The notes under the pieces are model-generated. The model ran no database searches. It was given only the letters and a program-made list of their open reading frames with translations, and was not told the DNA's origin. DNA of 64,000 nucleotides. Origin: Bradyrhizobium sp. 138. Lineage in GTDB: Bacteria; Pseudomonadota; Alphaproteobacteria; Rhizobiales; Xanthobacteraceae. The stretch covers positions 124,001 through 188,000 of the forward strand of contig NZ_JADPKT010000084.1 of the NCBI RefSeq assembly GCF_023074075.1. Reading direction: 5' to 3'. Position numbers and translations under genes: made by a program. Of the stretch, positions 30,834-42,976 are shown piece after piece; position 1 is the first letter of the stretch, and each line of letters starts with the position of its first letter.

Positions 30834-33064
30834 TGCCCGATCTTTTGCTTGAACTATTCTCCGAAGAAATCCCCGCGCGCATGCAAGCCAAGGCGGCCGA
30901 CGATCTGCGCCGCATGGTCACCGACAAGCTCGTCGCCGAAGGCCTCGTCTACGAGGGCGCCAAGGCGTTCGCGACGCCGCGCCGTCTTGCGCTCACCGTG
31001 CACGGCATCCCCGCGCGCCAGCCCGACCTGAAGACCGAACGCCGCGGTCCGAAAATCGGCGCGCCCGATGCGGCCGTGCAGGGCTTTCTGAAGGCGACGG
31101 GATTGAAGTCGCTGGATGAAGCAAAAATCCAGCGCGACCCCAAGGGTGATTTCTACATCGGATTGATCGAGAAGCCCGGCCGCGATGCGATTGAGGTGCT
31201 CGCGGAAATCCTGCCCGTCATCATCCGCACCTTCCCCTGGCCGAAATCGATGCGCTGGGGCGCGCGCTCCGGCAAGCCGGGTTCGCTCAACTGGGTGCGT
31301 CCGCTGCATGCGATTACCGCGACGTTCGGGCTGGAGACCGAAGAGCCCGATGTCGTGAAGTTCGAAGTCGACGGCGTCGCGGCCGGCCAGACCACCTACG
31401 GCCATCGCTTCATGGCGCCGGACGCGATCCAAGTGCGCCGGTTCGAAGACTACGAAGCGAAGCTGCTCGCCGCCAAGGTCGTGCTCGATCCTGAAAGGCG
31501 CAAGGATGCGATCCTGACCGACGCCAAGCAGCTTGCCTTCGCGCAAGGCTTTGAGCTGGTCGAGGACCAGCCCCTGCTCGACGAGGTCGCGGGCCTGGTC
31601 GAATGGCCGGTCGTGCTGATGGGCTCGTTCGAACCGGATTTCCTGGCGACGCCAGCAGAGGTGATCCGCGCCACCATCCGCAACAACCAGAAGTGCTTCG
31701 TCGTGCGCGACCCCAAGACGGGCAAGCTCGCCAACAAGTTCATCCTGGTCGCCAACATCGAAGCCACCGACGGCGGTGCGACCATCATCGCCGGCAACGA
31801 GCGCGTGATCCGCGCGCGGCTGAGCGACGCGAAGTTCTTCTACGAGACCGACCTGAAGACAAAGCTCGAGGACCGGCTGCCGAAGTTCGAGCAGATCGTG
31901 TTCCACGAGAAGCTCGGCACGCAGGCGGAGCGGATCGAGCGTATCAAGCATTTGGCGGGTCTAATCGCGCCGCGCGTGGGCGCCGACGTCGTGAGAGTAG
32001 AGCGCGCTGCGAACTTGGCCAAGGCCGACCTGCTCACCGAAGTCGTCGGCGAATTCCCTGAAGTGCAGGGCCTGATGGGAAAATACTACGCGCTGGCGCA
32101 GGGCGAAGATGCTTCTGTCGCTGCAGCCTGCGAGGAGCATTATAAGCCACAAGGGCCTGGCGACCGTGTGCCGACCGACCCGGTCAGCGTGTCGGTGGCA
32201 CTTGCCGACAAGCTCGATACGCTCATCGGCTTCTGGGCGATTAACGAGAAGCCGACGGGATCAAAGGACCCGTATGCGCTGCGCCGCGCTGCACTGGGTG
32301 TGATCCGGCTGATCGTCGAAAATAAGCTCCGGCTTGATCTCTACGTGCCAGCAATATTCCAGTCGCTCTTCTTCGCCGATCGAACAATCTCCGCCTTTGA
32401 GAAGGATGTTGCAAAAAAGGCTGCGTCACTCGACTTTGTTGAGCCGGGTCTGGCGGAGAAGTTGGCGGAACGTGCCCGCGAGATTGCTCGTTCGGATAGG
32501 GTGTTGGAGGGCGGCTTCGATCATTACCACGCGCTAATCCAAGACCTCCTCGCCTTCTTCGCCGACCGCCTCAAGGTCCAGCTCCGCGAGCAGGGCGCGC
32601 GCCACGATCTCGTCGATGGCGTGTTCGCGCTCGGCGGCCAGGACGATCTCCTGATGATCGTCCGCCGCGTCGAGGCGCTCGGAAAGTTCCTCGAGAGCGA
32701 CGACGGCAAGAACCTGCTCGCCGGCACCAAGCGCGCCAGCAACATCCTCTCCATCGAGGAGAAGAAGGACAAGCGCACGTTTGACGGCGCGCCCGATGCT
32801 GCGCTCTATGGCCTCGCCGAGGAGAAGGCACTGGCGAAAGCGATCGGCGAGGTGAAGACCGAAGCAAGCGCCGCTGTCGCCAAGGAAGACTTTGCCGCCG
32901 CGATGAGCGCGATGGCAAAGTTGCGGCCGCCGGTCGATGCGTTCTTCGACAAGGTTCGCGTCAACGATGACGATGCCAAGGTGCGCGAGAACCGCCTGAA
33001 GCTGCTGAACGAGATCCGCAGCGCCACGCGGGCGGTGGCGGATTTCTCGAAGATCCAGGATTGA
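30833..33064 (+). CDS. glyS: Glycine--tRNA ligase beta subunit
   Basis: A 743-residue subunit with the typical start LLLELFSEEIPARMQAKAA, RWGARSGKPGSLNWVRPLH, the HD-like and C-terminal anticodon-binding DALR region (LMIVRRVEALGKFLES). It binds tRNA-Gly and completes the GlyQS tetramer. The start overlaps glyQ, so expression is coupled. Between about 32,110 and 32,520 codon choice is visibly less GC-biased than in the rest of the gene, although the reading frame and protein remain normal. A family C palindrome follows. Confidence 0.97.
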   Translation: MPDLLLELFSEEIPARMQAKAADDLRRMVTDKLVAEGLVYEGAKAFATPRRLALTVHGIPARQPDLKTERRGPKIGAPDAAVQGFLKATGLKSLDEAKIQRDPKGDFYIGLIEKPGRDAIEVLAEILPVIIRTFPWPKSMRWGARSGKPGSLNWVRPLHAITATFGLETEEPDVVKFEVDGVAAGQTTYGHRFMAPDAIQVRRFEDYEAKLLAAKVVLDPERRKDAILTDAKQLAFAQGFELVEDQPLLDEVAGLVEWPVVLMGSFEPDFLATPAEVIRATIRNNQKCFVVRDPKTGKLANKFILVANIEATDGGATIIAGNERVIRARLSDAKFFYETDLKTKLEDRLPKFEQIVFHEKLGTQAERIERIKHLAGLIAPRVGADVVRVERAANLAKADLLTEVVGEFPEVQGLMGKYYALAQGEDASVAAACEEHYKPQGPGDRVPTDPVSVSVALADKLDTLIGFWAINEKPTGSKDPYALRRAALGVIRLIVENKLRLDLYVPAIFQSLFFADRTISAFEKDVAKKAASLDFVEPGLAEKLAERAREIARSDRVLEGGFDHYHALIQDLLAFFADRLKVQLREQGARHDLVDGVFALGGQDDLLMIVRRVEALGKFLESDDGKNLLAGTKRASNILSIEEKKDKRTFDGAPDAALYGLAEEKALAKAIGEVKTEASAAVAKEDFAAAMSAMAKLRPPVDAFFDKVRVNDDDAKVRENRLKLLNEIRSATRAVADFSKIQD

Positions 33065-33082
33065 GGCGCAGTATTGCGGCTC

Positions 33083-33140
33083 GCGTGCCCCGGACGCAGC
33101 GCAGCGCTTCTTCAGCGTTGCGCCTTGTCCGGGACACGAG
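33083..33140. repeat. Palindromic repeat, family C (short copy)
   Basis: CGCGTGCCCCGGACGCAGCG pairs with the end TTGTCCGGGACACGAG, with a shorter loop than the copy at 25.8 kb. It lies directly after glyS and probably acts in 3' end formation. Confidence 0.75.
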
Positions 33141-33150
33141 GGTGCCGCTC

Positions 33151-33191
33151 AAAAAAGTGCCCCGCCCGGCGGGGGGAAGACCAGGCGGGGC
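33151..33191 (-). terminator. Intrinsic terminator of the DUF1236 gene
   Basis: Read on the minus strand, GCCCCGCC and GGCGGGGC form an 8-base stem followed by ACTTTTTT (A-run at 33151-33156 on the plus strand). It lies about 75 bases after the DUF1236 stop. Confidence 0.75.
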
Positions 33192-33267
33192 CTGATGTCC
33201 GATTTACACTGCTCGCGCCAGCCTGATGTGGCGCGCCGGACATCTAGTCGATGTCAGCTATTCGATG

Positions 33268-33621
33268 TCAGTCCAGCACCTCGACGATGCGGCGCGAGCG
33301 CGGCTCGACCAGCACGGTCTCTCCGTTCACGACGGTGTAGCGATATGTCGTGGCGCCGAAGCGTTGCGGCACGTCATAATACGTAACGCCGCTTTCAGGT
33401 AAGGTGGCACCGACCACGACGCGATCCGGAATCCGGAAGGGCGGCACACGTTGTTCGACGACATACTCGCGGAAGGCCGGCCGCTGGTCGGCGTCAATGG
33501 TCGGGGCGCTGTCGACCACGGCGGGCGCGCGTCCGACGGTGACGCCGTTTTGCGCCTGCGCCGCAAGGGGCGAGCCGATCGCGGCCGCGAGCGCTGCAAG
33601 AGCAAGAATCCTGTTCCGCAT
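33268..33621 (-). CDS. DUF1236-domain secreted protein
   Basis: A 117-residue protein with a signal peptide (MRNRILALAALAAAIGSPLA, cleavage near AQA/QNG). The mature part carries the DUF1236 pattern: YVVEQRVPPFRIPDRVVVGA, VTYYDVPQRFG, YRYTVVNGETVLVEPRSRRI. Such small periplasmic proteins are common in Bradyrhizobium and relatives; no function is established. The start at 33621 gives the complete signal peptide. An intrinsic terminator follows. Confidence 0.88.
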   Translation of the reverse strand: MRNRILALAALAAAIGSPLAAQAQNGVTVGRAPAVVDSAPTIDADQRPAFREYVVEQRVPPFRIPDRVVVGATLPESGVTYYDVPQRFGATTYRYTVVNGETVLVEPRSRRIVEVLD

Positions 33622-33854
33622 GGACAACTCCTTCGACGTGGAATTTATTTTTTCGGACGCGCCAGTGGCGCAGCCGATTGGCCAATGCATGCACCCTTCG
33701 CAATGTTCCGGAAAAGGCCCGCCGCATTCGCGGCAATTTCAGGCAGTTTTCATGGGTGCCGGAACTCGCACTGCCTGTTGCGCGTCTCTACTCGCGGAAC
33801 CGGGAGGGCTATGATCCGCCCGCGATTCGCCTCACCCCCACAGAAAGATGGTTC

Positions 33855-34010
33855 ATGCACATCACCGTCGCCCACATTTCGCCGATCCTGTCGTTGATTG
33901 CGGGCGTGCTCATCCTGATCATGCCGCGGCTGCTCAATCTCATCGTCGCAATCTTCCTCATCGTGAACGGCGCGATCGGGCTCGGGCTCCTGAAGTGGCT
34001 CCGGTTCTAG
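33855..34010 (+). CDS. DUF3096-family small membrane protein
   Basis: A 51-residue protein: MHITVAHISPILSLIAGVLI, then LIMPRLLNLIVAIFLIVNG, ending GLLKWLRF. Two closely spaced hydrophobic helices with a central MPRLLN turn match the DUF3096 family, whose function is unknown. It lies between DUF1236 (divergent) and ppdK (same strand). Confidence 0.8.
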   Translation: MHITVAHISPILSLIAGVLILIMPRLLNLIVAIFLIVNGAIGLGLLKWLRF

Positions 34011-34106
34011 GCGTTCACTTTTCGGAACTGTCCGACTTGCGCGGGCCCGCCCAAAATGGTGTAAGGCCCGCGATTTCCCATTCCTCTCGCAGGTTGTGTG
34101 CAAGCT

Positions 34107-37031
<2,925 letters not shown>

Positions 37032-37053
37032 GAAAAACTAAAATGCTTGAATG

Positions 37054-37084
37054 AAAGAGGCGGGGCGAAAGCTCCGCCTCTTTT
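37054..37084 (+). terminator. Intrinsic terminator of ppdK
   Basis: AAAGAGGCGGGGC (37054-37066) pairs with GCTCCGCCTCTTT (37071-37083) around a GAAA loop, giving 13 pairs with one G-U, followed by TTTT (37081-37084). It starts 23 bases after the ppdK stop. Confidence 0.9.
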
Positions 37085-37521
37085 GCTTTGGGCGATGCTC
37101 TCTCCATTCGCCATTGCGAGGAGCCCTTGCGACGAAGCAATCCAGACCGTCTCTGCGGAGGGATTCTGGAGTGCTTCCGCCTTCGCCAAGGCTTCGGCTG
37201 ACAAGTCGCTGCGCTCGCAATGACGGGATTGTGGAAGCATTCCGCGCCAACAACGGGAACCCCGCGCATCCCGCAATAATACGCGCCGGCAAGAGTTCCT
37301 TCACCATTCGCGTTGACCGGTTGTTTACCGCTTCACATCAGCTCGCATTTACCACCGTGCGCGATCGCCCCGTGAAAACACCTGTGTTCGCTTGAGTGTG
37401 CCGCACGCGCAACGCGAATTAACGCCCCGGCAACCTAAATTAGATACTTACGATAAAGATCGAATTGCACGGATGTACTGCGGCTCGATTTTTCCGGCGT
37501 AAGCGTAGCGTGAGCGTAACG
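37085..37521. other. Intergenic region before the cell-wall hydrolase gene
   Basis: The first part holds a family B repeat (37111-37224). The remaining roughly 300 bases contain AT-rich sequence (AATTAGATACTTACGATAAAG around 37438-37458) that probably includes the hydrolase promoter. No gene is supported. Confidence 0.5.
37111..37224. repeat. Palindromic repeat, family B copy 2
   Basis: CCATTGCGAGGAGC and GCGCTCGCAATGACGG form the ends, with the shared inner GACGAAGCAATCCAGA and GGATTCTGGA blocks. It also contains a CGCCTTCGCC...GGCTTCGGCTGACAAGTCGC segment resembling the extra block of family A copies 5 and 6. Confidence 0.75.
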
Positions 37522-38988
37522 ATGTCAGTGTTGCGTAACCATCCGAAGGGCGCGCGGTTCGCGTCCTTCGGCATCGGTCTCTGCATCTTCGCATTGATGC
37601 CGAGAGAGACCGGCTATCAGGACATTGCCTCCTTGCTGGCGCGCCAACCCGGCGTCGCCGAGCGGTGGCAGAAGCAGGTGTTCTCCGCGGCGTCCTCCAT
37701 TCAGCTCGCCACCTACAGTTTCTCGCGCCCCATCGGCACCTCGGTTCCGCAGAGCGCGATGGTTCGCCTCGCGAGCATCGATGGCCGCGACGTCACCGGC
37801 GCGATCGGCCGCAATCCGGCGCTGCAGGCGCCGCCGCGCTACCAGGCTTCCGACTTTCCCAAGGTCGATCGCTCCATGAAGGGGGATCGCCTCGCAACGG
37901 TCACCCCGGCCCAGGCTCCCGAAACGGCCGCACCTGCTGCGGCACCGGCGCAGGAAGATCCCGCGACGTCGAACAGCTCGGTGTTCGGCACCAAGACGGC
38001 TGAGCTGCCCGCCGCGTTGCCACCGGTGATGTCGCCGGAATCGGCGGCCGCGCTCGATCCGGAGCTGCAGGAAGCGCTGCGCGCGCCGCCGCTGCCGCAA
38101 TACACCAATCCGCCGCAGGCCAGCGACGCCGCGCGCGCGTTCGCGGTCCAGCCGCTCGAAGCACTGAAGCAGGCGACTGTTCCGGCCGCACCGGCACGCG
38201 ATCCTTTCCGCGTCAAGACCTCGAACCTGTTCTTCGGCAGCTCCTCGCTCGGCGGCAATCTGGAGAGCATCGAGAGCTGGCAGCCCGGCGCCGAGCCGCT
38301 GATCGTGATGCCCGACCCCGACATGAAGGTGACGGTCTCGCTGTCGCCGCCCACAGTGGATATTGGCAAGGGCATCGAGAGCGGCGAGAGCGTCGCGCCG
38401 AAGGGCGAGGTCAACGCCGACAACCAGCGCACCAGATCACCGGCGGAACGACTCGCGCTCGACGACAAGTCGCGCGCGAAGTCCGAGAAGTGCCTCGCGG
38501 AAGCGATCTATTTCGAGTCCCGCGGCGAGGCCGTCCGTGGCCAGATGGCGGTGGCGCAAGTCGTGATGAACCGCGTATTCTCCGGCAAATATCCCGACAC
38601 CGTGTGCGGCGCGGTCTATCAGAACAAGCACCGTCATCTCGCCTGCCAGTTCACCTTTGCCTGCGACAACAATGCCGACGTGATCCGCGAGCCCGAGATG
38701 TGGGAGCGCGCCAAGAAGATCGCCAAGGCCATGCTCGACGGCCAGATCTGGCTGCCCGAAGTCGGCAAATCCACGCACTATCATGCCTATTGGGTGCGCC
38801 CGTCCTGGGTCGCCGAGATGAAGAAGATGTACAAGACCGGCGTGCACACCTTCTACCGCCCGCGCGCCTGGGGCGACGGCAGCGAGGAACCAAGCTGGGG
38901 CACGCCGGCCCAGACCGCCGCGCTCTCCGCCGAGCTCGCGCAGCAAGCGAAGAGCTCTGCTGAAATGGGCAGCACTGAGCGGCGGTAG
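37522..38988 (+). CDS. SleB-like cell-wall hydrolase
   Basis: A 488-residue protein. A short N-terminal hydrophobic segment (FASFGIGLCIFALM, about residues 12-26) is a likely signal anchor. A long proline/alanine-rich linker (about 110-315) leads to a C-terminal Hydrolase_2 domain: CLAEAIYFESRGEAVRGQMA (Glu327 and Glu332), then CQFTFACDNN and STHYHAYWVRPSW. Relatives are the SleB/CwlJ spore-cortex lytic enzymes, and non-sporulating bacteria use the domain for peptidoglycan remodelling. The start at 37522 is chosen; GTG at 37510 is also possible. It converges on nadC. Confidence 0.87.
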   Translation: MSVLRNHPKGARFASFGIGLCIFALMPRETGYQDIASLLARQPGVAERWQKQVFSAASSIQLATYSFSRPIGTSVPQSAMVRLASIDGRDVTGAIGRNPALQAPPRYQASDFPKVDRSMKGDRLATVTPAQAPETAAPAAAPAQEDPATSNSSVFGTKTAELPAALPPVMSPESAAALDPELQEALRAPPLPQYTNPPQASDAARAFAVQPLEALKQATVPAAPARDPFRVKTSNLFFGSSSLGGNLESIESWQPGAEPLIVMPDPDMKVTVSLSPPTVDIGKGIESGESVAPKGEVNADNQRTRSPAERLALDDKSRAKSEKCLAEAIYFESRGEAVRGQMAVAQVVMNRVFSGKYPDTVCGAVYQNKHRHLACQFTFACDNNADVIREPEMWERAKKIAKAMLDGQIWLPEVGKSTHYHAYWVRPSWVAEMKKMYKTGVHTFYRPRAWGDGSEEPSWGTPAQTAALSAELAQQAKSSAEMGSTERR

Positions 38989-39003
38989 TTGTCCTTCACC
39001 TTG

Positions 39004-39019
39004 CCCCCACTTGTGGGGA
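39004..39019. terminator. Small hairpin between convergent sleB-like and nadC genes
   Basis: CCCCCAC-TT-GTGGGG forms a short strong stem in the 43-base gap between two converging genes. It could help terminate both transcripts, but there is no T-run. Confidence 0.4.
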
Positions 39020-39031
39020 GAGGCGAAGAAA

Positions 39032-39910
39032 TCACGCCTCGATATCGAGCGCGCAGTCGAAGTTCGGCGCCGAATGCGTCAATGCACCCGACGAGGCGTA
39101 GTCCACACCTGTCGCCGCGATCGCGGCGATCGAGTCCAGCGTGACGCCGCCCGACGCCTCCAGCTTGAGGCGGCCCTCGTTGATCCGCACGGCTTCACGC
39201 AGCGTCGCAAGGTCCATGTTGTCGAGCAGCACGGCGTCAGCCAGCCCGGTGCCGAGCACCTCGCGCAGTTGCGACAACGTGTCGACCTCGATCTCGATCT
39301 TGACGAGATGGCCGGCGTGGCTGAGGGCGCGCTCCAGCACCGCACTGATGCCGCCGGCAACCGCGATGTGGTTGTCCTTGATCAGGATCGCATCGTCGAG
39401 GCCGAAGCGGTGATTGAAGCCGCCGCCGCAGCGCACCGCGTATTTCTCCAGCGCCCGCAAGCCCGGCGTGGTCTTGCGCGTGCAGCAGATGCGCATTCTC
39501 GTGCCTGCGGTGCGCGCAACATAATCCGCCGTGAGCGTGGCAACGCCCGACAGGCGGCCGACGAAGTTCAGCGCGGTCCGCTCCGCGGTGAGAATGGCGC
39601 GCGCGGGGCCCGTGATCGTCAGCAGCTGCTGTCCGCGCGCCACTCGCGCGGCATCGCGGACATGCGCGCGGACCTCGATGTCGGGTGCGAGCTTTTGCAG
39701 CGTCGCCAGCGCCAGCGGCAAGCCGGCCATCACGCCGGACTGGCGCGCGACCAGAATCGCCTCTGCTTTGGTCGCTTCCGGGATCGTCGCTAGCGAGGTG
39801 ATGTCGCCGGCGCGGCCGAGATCCTCGTCGAGCGCGCGCTGCACGGCTTCGTCGATGACGAGCGGCGAAAGGAAGGCGTCGGGGTAGAGCAATGATGTCG
39901 AGGTGATCAT
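39032..39910 (-). CDS. nadC: Nicotinate-nucleotide diphosphorylase (carboxylating)
   Basis: A 292-residue quinolinate phosphoribosyltransferase of normal length. It has DEDLGRAGDITSLATIPE near the start, RTALNFVGRLSGVATLT, the KTTPGLRALEKYAVRCGGG active-site block and DNMDLATLREAV. It turns quinolinate and PRPP into nicotinate mononucleotide. It is the last gene of nadA-nadB-nadC. The start at 39910 has GGAG 6 bases before; an ATG at 39922 overlaps the nadB stop (TGATG) and would add four residues, so coupling is likely in either case. Confidence 0.96.
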   Translation of the reverse strand: MITSTSLLYPDAFLSPLVIDEAVQRALDEDLGRAGDITSLATIPEATKAEAILVARQSGVMAGLPLALATLQKLAPDIEVRAHVRDAARVARGQQLLTITGPARAILTAERTALNFVGRLSGVATLTADYVARTAGTRMRICCTRKTTPGLRALEKYAVRCGGGFNHRFGLDDAILIKDNHIAVAGGISAVLERALSHAGHLVKIEIEVDTLSQLREVLGTGLADAVLLDNMDLATLREAVRINEGRLKLEASGGVTLDSIAAIAATGVDYASSGALTHSAPNFDCALDIEA

Positions 39911-39921
39911 GGGGGACTCCA

Positions 39922-41523
39922 TCAGGCGATCATGGGACGGACCGCGCGGGGCAGCGGGCTCAGACTTTCTGCGATCTCGCGCACCGCGGCGAGCGAGGTC
40001 ATCGTTCGCTGCGCCAGCGCAGGGATTTCGGCCGGATGGTCAGCGCGGAAATGCGCGCCGCGGCTTTCGCATCGGCTCCACGCCGAGGCTGCGACGAGCA
40101 GGGCCGACGTCGCCATGTTGCGGAGTGCGATGCTCGTCGCCTCCCGTTCGAGCGCGGCGAAGTGATGCAAGGCATCAGTGAGACCGTCGCCCTCGCGGAC
40201 CACGCCGACATGCGCGCTCATCATCGCCCGCAGCCGCTGCACGATTACGGCATCCGGCGTGCCACCGCGCGGTGCCACCAATGCGTCGGGCAGGCGGGCA
40301 GGCGAGGGCAGCGTACGGCCGGCGATGTCGTCGGCGATGCGTGCGGCGTAGACCACTGCCTCGAGCAGCGAATTCGAGGCAAGCCGGTTGGCGCCGTGTG
40401 CGCCGGTCGACGACACCTCACCGCCGGCCCAGAGCCCGTCGATCGAGCTGCGGCCGCGTTCGTCCACCGCGATGCCGCCCATATGGTAGTGTGCGGCGGG
40501 CGCGATCGGGATGATTTGCGTCGCCGGGTCGATGCCGGCGGCGATGCAGCTCGCATGCACGGTCGGAAATCTGTCGGCGAAGCGCGTGCCCAGCGCCTGG
40601 CGCGCATCGAGAAAGGCGCCGCGCCCGGCCGCGATCTCGGCGAACACGCCGCGGGCCACGATGTCGCGCGGCGCGAGCTCTGCGAGCGGATGGCGCGACA
40701 GCATGAAGCGTTCGCCGCTGCCGTTGATCAGCGTCGCGCCTTCGCCGCGCAACGCTTCGGTCGCGAGCGGCGCCGGATCGCGTCCGACCCTGATGGCGGT
40801 GGGATGGAACTGGACGAATTCGGGGTCGGCGATCACGGCACCGGCGCGCGCGGCGATGGCAAGGCCGGATCCGCTGGCCTCGAGCGGATTGGTGGTGACG
40901 GCATAGAGATGCCCGATGCCACCGGTGGCCAGCACCACCGCGCGCGCGGCCAGCAGGAGCGGGCGTGCCGACGAGTTGACGGCTTCGCGCAGTTGAAGCC
41001 CGGCGACGGCACCGTCCTCGATCAAGAGGGCTTCAGCGGCGAGACCTTCGATGACGCGGATCGACGGCGTGCGGCGCACCGCATCGCTCAAGGCGGCGAT
41101 GATTGCGGCACCGGCGCCGTCGCCCCGCACATGCACGATGCGCCGGGCGGAATGTGCCGCCTCGCGTCCCACGGCGAGCCTGCCTTCGAGATCGCGATCG
41201 AAAGGGACGCCATAGGCCAGGAGATCATGAATGCGCGGGCCGGCCTCGCGGGCGATTCCGAGTGCGACCGCCTCGTCGACAAGGCCGCCACCGACCGCGA
41301 TCGTGTCGGCGGCGTGTGCTTCGGGCGTGTCGCCCTCGGCCACCGCCGCCGCGATGCCGCCTTGCGCCCATGCCGACGATGCGCCCTGTCCAAGCGGCGC
41401 GGCTGAGATCAAGGTCACCCGCCGGGGCGCGAGCTTCAGCGCACAGAACAGTCCGGCAAGGCCGCCGCCGACGATGACGATGTCGTCGGTGCTGCGGCTG
41501 AGATTGTGGATGTTGTCTTGCAT
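39922..41523 (-). CDS. nadB: L-aspartate oxidase
   Basis: A 533-residue flavoprotein. The FAD motif IVIVGGGLAGLFCALKLA is at residues 16-33, then GASSAWAQGGIAAAV, HSARRIVHVRGDGAG and the C-terminal AHYHMGGIAVDERGRSSIDG with GGEVSSTGAHGANRLASNSL. It oxidises aspartate to iminoaspartate for NadA. It lies 9 bases after nadA and overlaps or abuts nadC, forming a de novo NAD operon. Confidence 0.97.
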   Translation of the reverse strand: MQDNIHNLSRSTDDIVIVGGGLAGLFCALKLAPRRVTLISAAPLGQGASSAWAQGGIAAAVAEGDTPEAHAADTIAVGGGLVDEAVALGIAREAGPRIHDLLAYGVPFDRDLEGRLAVGREAAHSARRIVHVRGDGAGAAIIAALSDAVRRTPSIRVIEGLAAEALLIEDGAVAGLQLREAVNSSARPLLLAARAVVLATGGIGHLYAVTTNPLEASGSGLAIAARAGAVIADPEFVQFHPTAIRVGRDPAPLATEALRGEGATLINGSGERFMLSRHPLAELAPRDIVARGVFAEIAAGRGAFLDARQALGTRFADRFPTVHASCIAAGIDPATQIIPIAPAAHYHMGGIAVDERGRSSIDGLWAGGEVSSTGAHGANRLASNSLLEAVVYAARIADDIAGRTLPSPARLPDALVAPRGGTPDAVIVQRLRAMMSAHVGVVREGDGLTDALHHFAALEREATSIALRNMATSALLVAASAWSRCESRGAHFRADHPAEIPALAQRTMTSLAAVREIAESLSPLPRAVRPMIA

Positions 41524-41532
41524 GCTGTGCTC

Positions 41533-42639
41533 TCAATTCTTCAGAGTGATCATCCGCTCGACCGAACGCCGCGCGCGCACCGCAAGCGCGGGATCAATCG
41601 TGACTTCTTCGCGGAGCGTCAGCAGGCTCTCCAATATGTTGGCGAGCGTGATGCGCTTCATGTGCGGGCAGAGATTGCAGGGGCGCAGCATCTCGACGTC
41701 AGGCAGCTCGGCGCGGACATTGTCGGCCATCGAGCATTCCGTGATCATCACCAGTCGTCGCGGCCGCTTGTCGCGCACCCAGTTGATCATGTGCGCGGTG
41801 GAGCCGGTGAAGTCGGCTTCCGCCAGCACGTCCGGCGGACACTCCGGATGCGCGATGATCTGCACCGAGGGATCGGCCTCACGAAACTCGCGCAGCTCTT
41901 GGCCGGTGAAGCGCTCGTGCACTTCGCAGGCGCCCTTCCAGGCGATGATCTTCACGTCGGTCTTCGAGGCCACGTAAGTTGCGAGATAGCGGTCGGGCAG
42001 GAAGATCACGCTTGCCGCGCCCAGGCTCTCGACCACTTGCACCGCGTTCGAGGAGGTGCAGCAGATGTCGACCTCGGCCTTCACCTCGGCCGAGGTGTTG
42101 ACGTAGGCGACGACGGGCACGCCAGGGAATTTTTCGCGGAGCAGACGGACGTCGGCGCCGGTGATGCTGGCCGCGAGCGAGCAACCGGCGCGCGAATCCG
42201 GGATCAGCACCGTCTTGTCCGGGTTGAGCAGCTTTGACGTCTCCGCCATGAAGTGCACGCCGCACTGGACGATGATGCCGGCCTTCACCTTGGTGGCTTC
42301 GACGGCGAGCTGAAGCGAATCGCCGCCGATATCGGCGACGCAGTGAAAGATCTCCGGGGACTGATAATTGTGCGCGAGAATCACCGCGCCCCGCGCGCGC
42401 TTCAACTCGTTGATCGCCTGGATCGTCGGCGCCATCAGCGGCCACTCGATCGGCGGGATCACGTGCTTCACACGCTCATAGAGCGGCGCGGTGGCGCGCG
42501 CGACCTCCGGCGTCCATGCCAGCGCGGGCGTCGGCAGCGCGGGTCTCGTTCTTGCCGGTGCGGCACGGGGGAAGGCGGTGACGTCTCCCTGGGGCCGGTT
42601 AGCAAAGTCGTCGGGGCCGTAAATTCCAGCGATCGGCAT
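41533..42639 (-). CDS. nadA: Quinolinate synthase
   Basis: A 368-residue NadA with the three cluster cysteines recognisable as Cys126 (VQCGVHFMAE), Cys194 (DICCTSSNAV) and Cys324 (RPCNLCPHMKR). It condenses iminoaspartate with dihydroxyacetone phosphate to quinolinate, using a [4Fe-4S] cluster. GGGAGG precedes the ATG. It is the first gene of nadABC. Two copies of a palindromic operator lie 24 and about 98 bases upstream, the nearer one overlapping a TATAAT hexamer. Confidence 0.97.
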   Translation of the reverse strand: MPIAGIYGPDDFANRPQGDVTAFPRAAPARTRPALPTPALAWTPEVARATAPLYERVKHVIPPIEWPLMAPTIQAINELKRARGAVILAHNYQSPEIFHCVADIGGDSLQLAVEATKVKAGIIVQCGVHFMAETSKLLNPDKTVLIPDSRAGCSLAASITGADVRLLREKFPGVPVVAYVNTSAEVKAEVDICCTSSNAVQVVESLGAASVIFLPDRYLATYVASKTDVKIIAWKGACEVHERFTGQELREFREADPSVQIIAHPECPPDVLAEADFTGSTAHMINWVRDKRPRRLVMITECSMADNVRAELPDVEMLRPCNLCPHMKRITLANILESLLTLREEVTIDPALAVRARRSVERMITLKN

Positions 42640-42662
42640 CGAAGCCTCCCTTACATGTCAAT

Positions 42663-42681
42663 TATACTCATATTGAGTATA
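42663..42681. promoter_or_regulatory. Operator 1 of nadABC, probable NadQ site
   Basis: TATACTCATATTGAGTATA is a perfect palindrome (8-base arms, TAT centre). It overlaps a minus-strand TATAAT and lies 24 bases before nadA. A NadQ-type regulator gene is present at 57.5-58.5 kb. The protein-site match is inference. Confidence 0.75.
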
Positions 42682-42736
42682 TCTTGGGCCTAGAGGATCC
42701 GGCCGAGGGGCCAGTACGGACTTCATCGAGGTCATA

Positions 42737-42755
42737 TATACTCAGTATGAGCAAA
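42737..42755. promoter_or_regulatory. Operator 2 of nadABC (imperfect copy)
   Basis: TATACTCAGTATGAGCAAA repeats the first operator with one intact arm and 6 of 8 matches in the other. Its centre lies 74 bases, about seven helical turns, from the centre of operator 1, which would allow two dimers on one DNA face. Confidence 0.65.
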
Positions 42756-42976
42756 TCAAAGATAACACGCTGTGCCGAGCATCGCCAGATCCTGCCACAC
42801 ACATTTTCGTCAACCCCGGCTTGAGACGGCGCGAGGCCACACCGAAATGCAGTGCTTTCGCGGCAGCTCCCCGTGGAATGCAATGGTTTTTGACTTGGGA
42901 TTTTCATGCAAGTGCATTAAGTGGCATGTTCGCGGTCGCCGCTTTGCGAGTCCGCCAACGACAGACGAGGAACACC

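Larger units (their letters stand above)
42640..42976. other. Divergent intergenic region, nadA / MFS transporter
   Basis: About 337 bases holding two palindromic operators (42663-42681 and 42737-42755), a TATAAT hexamer for nadA on the minus strand (42661-42666), and then about 220 bases before the transporter start with no supported gene. Confidence 0.6.
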
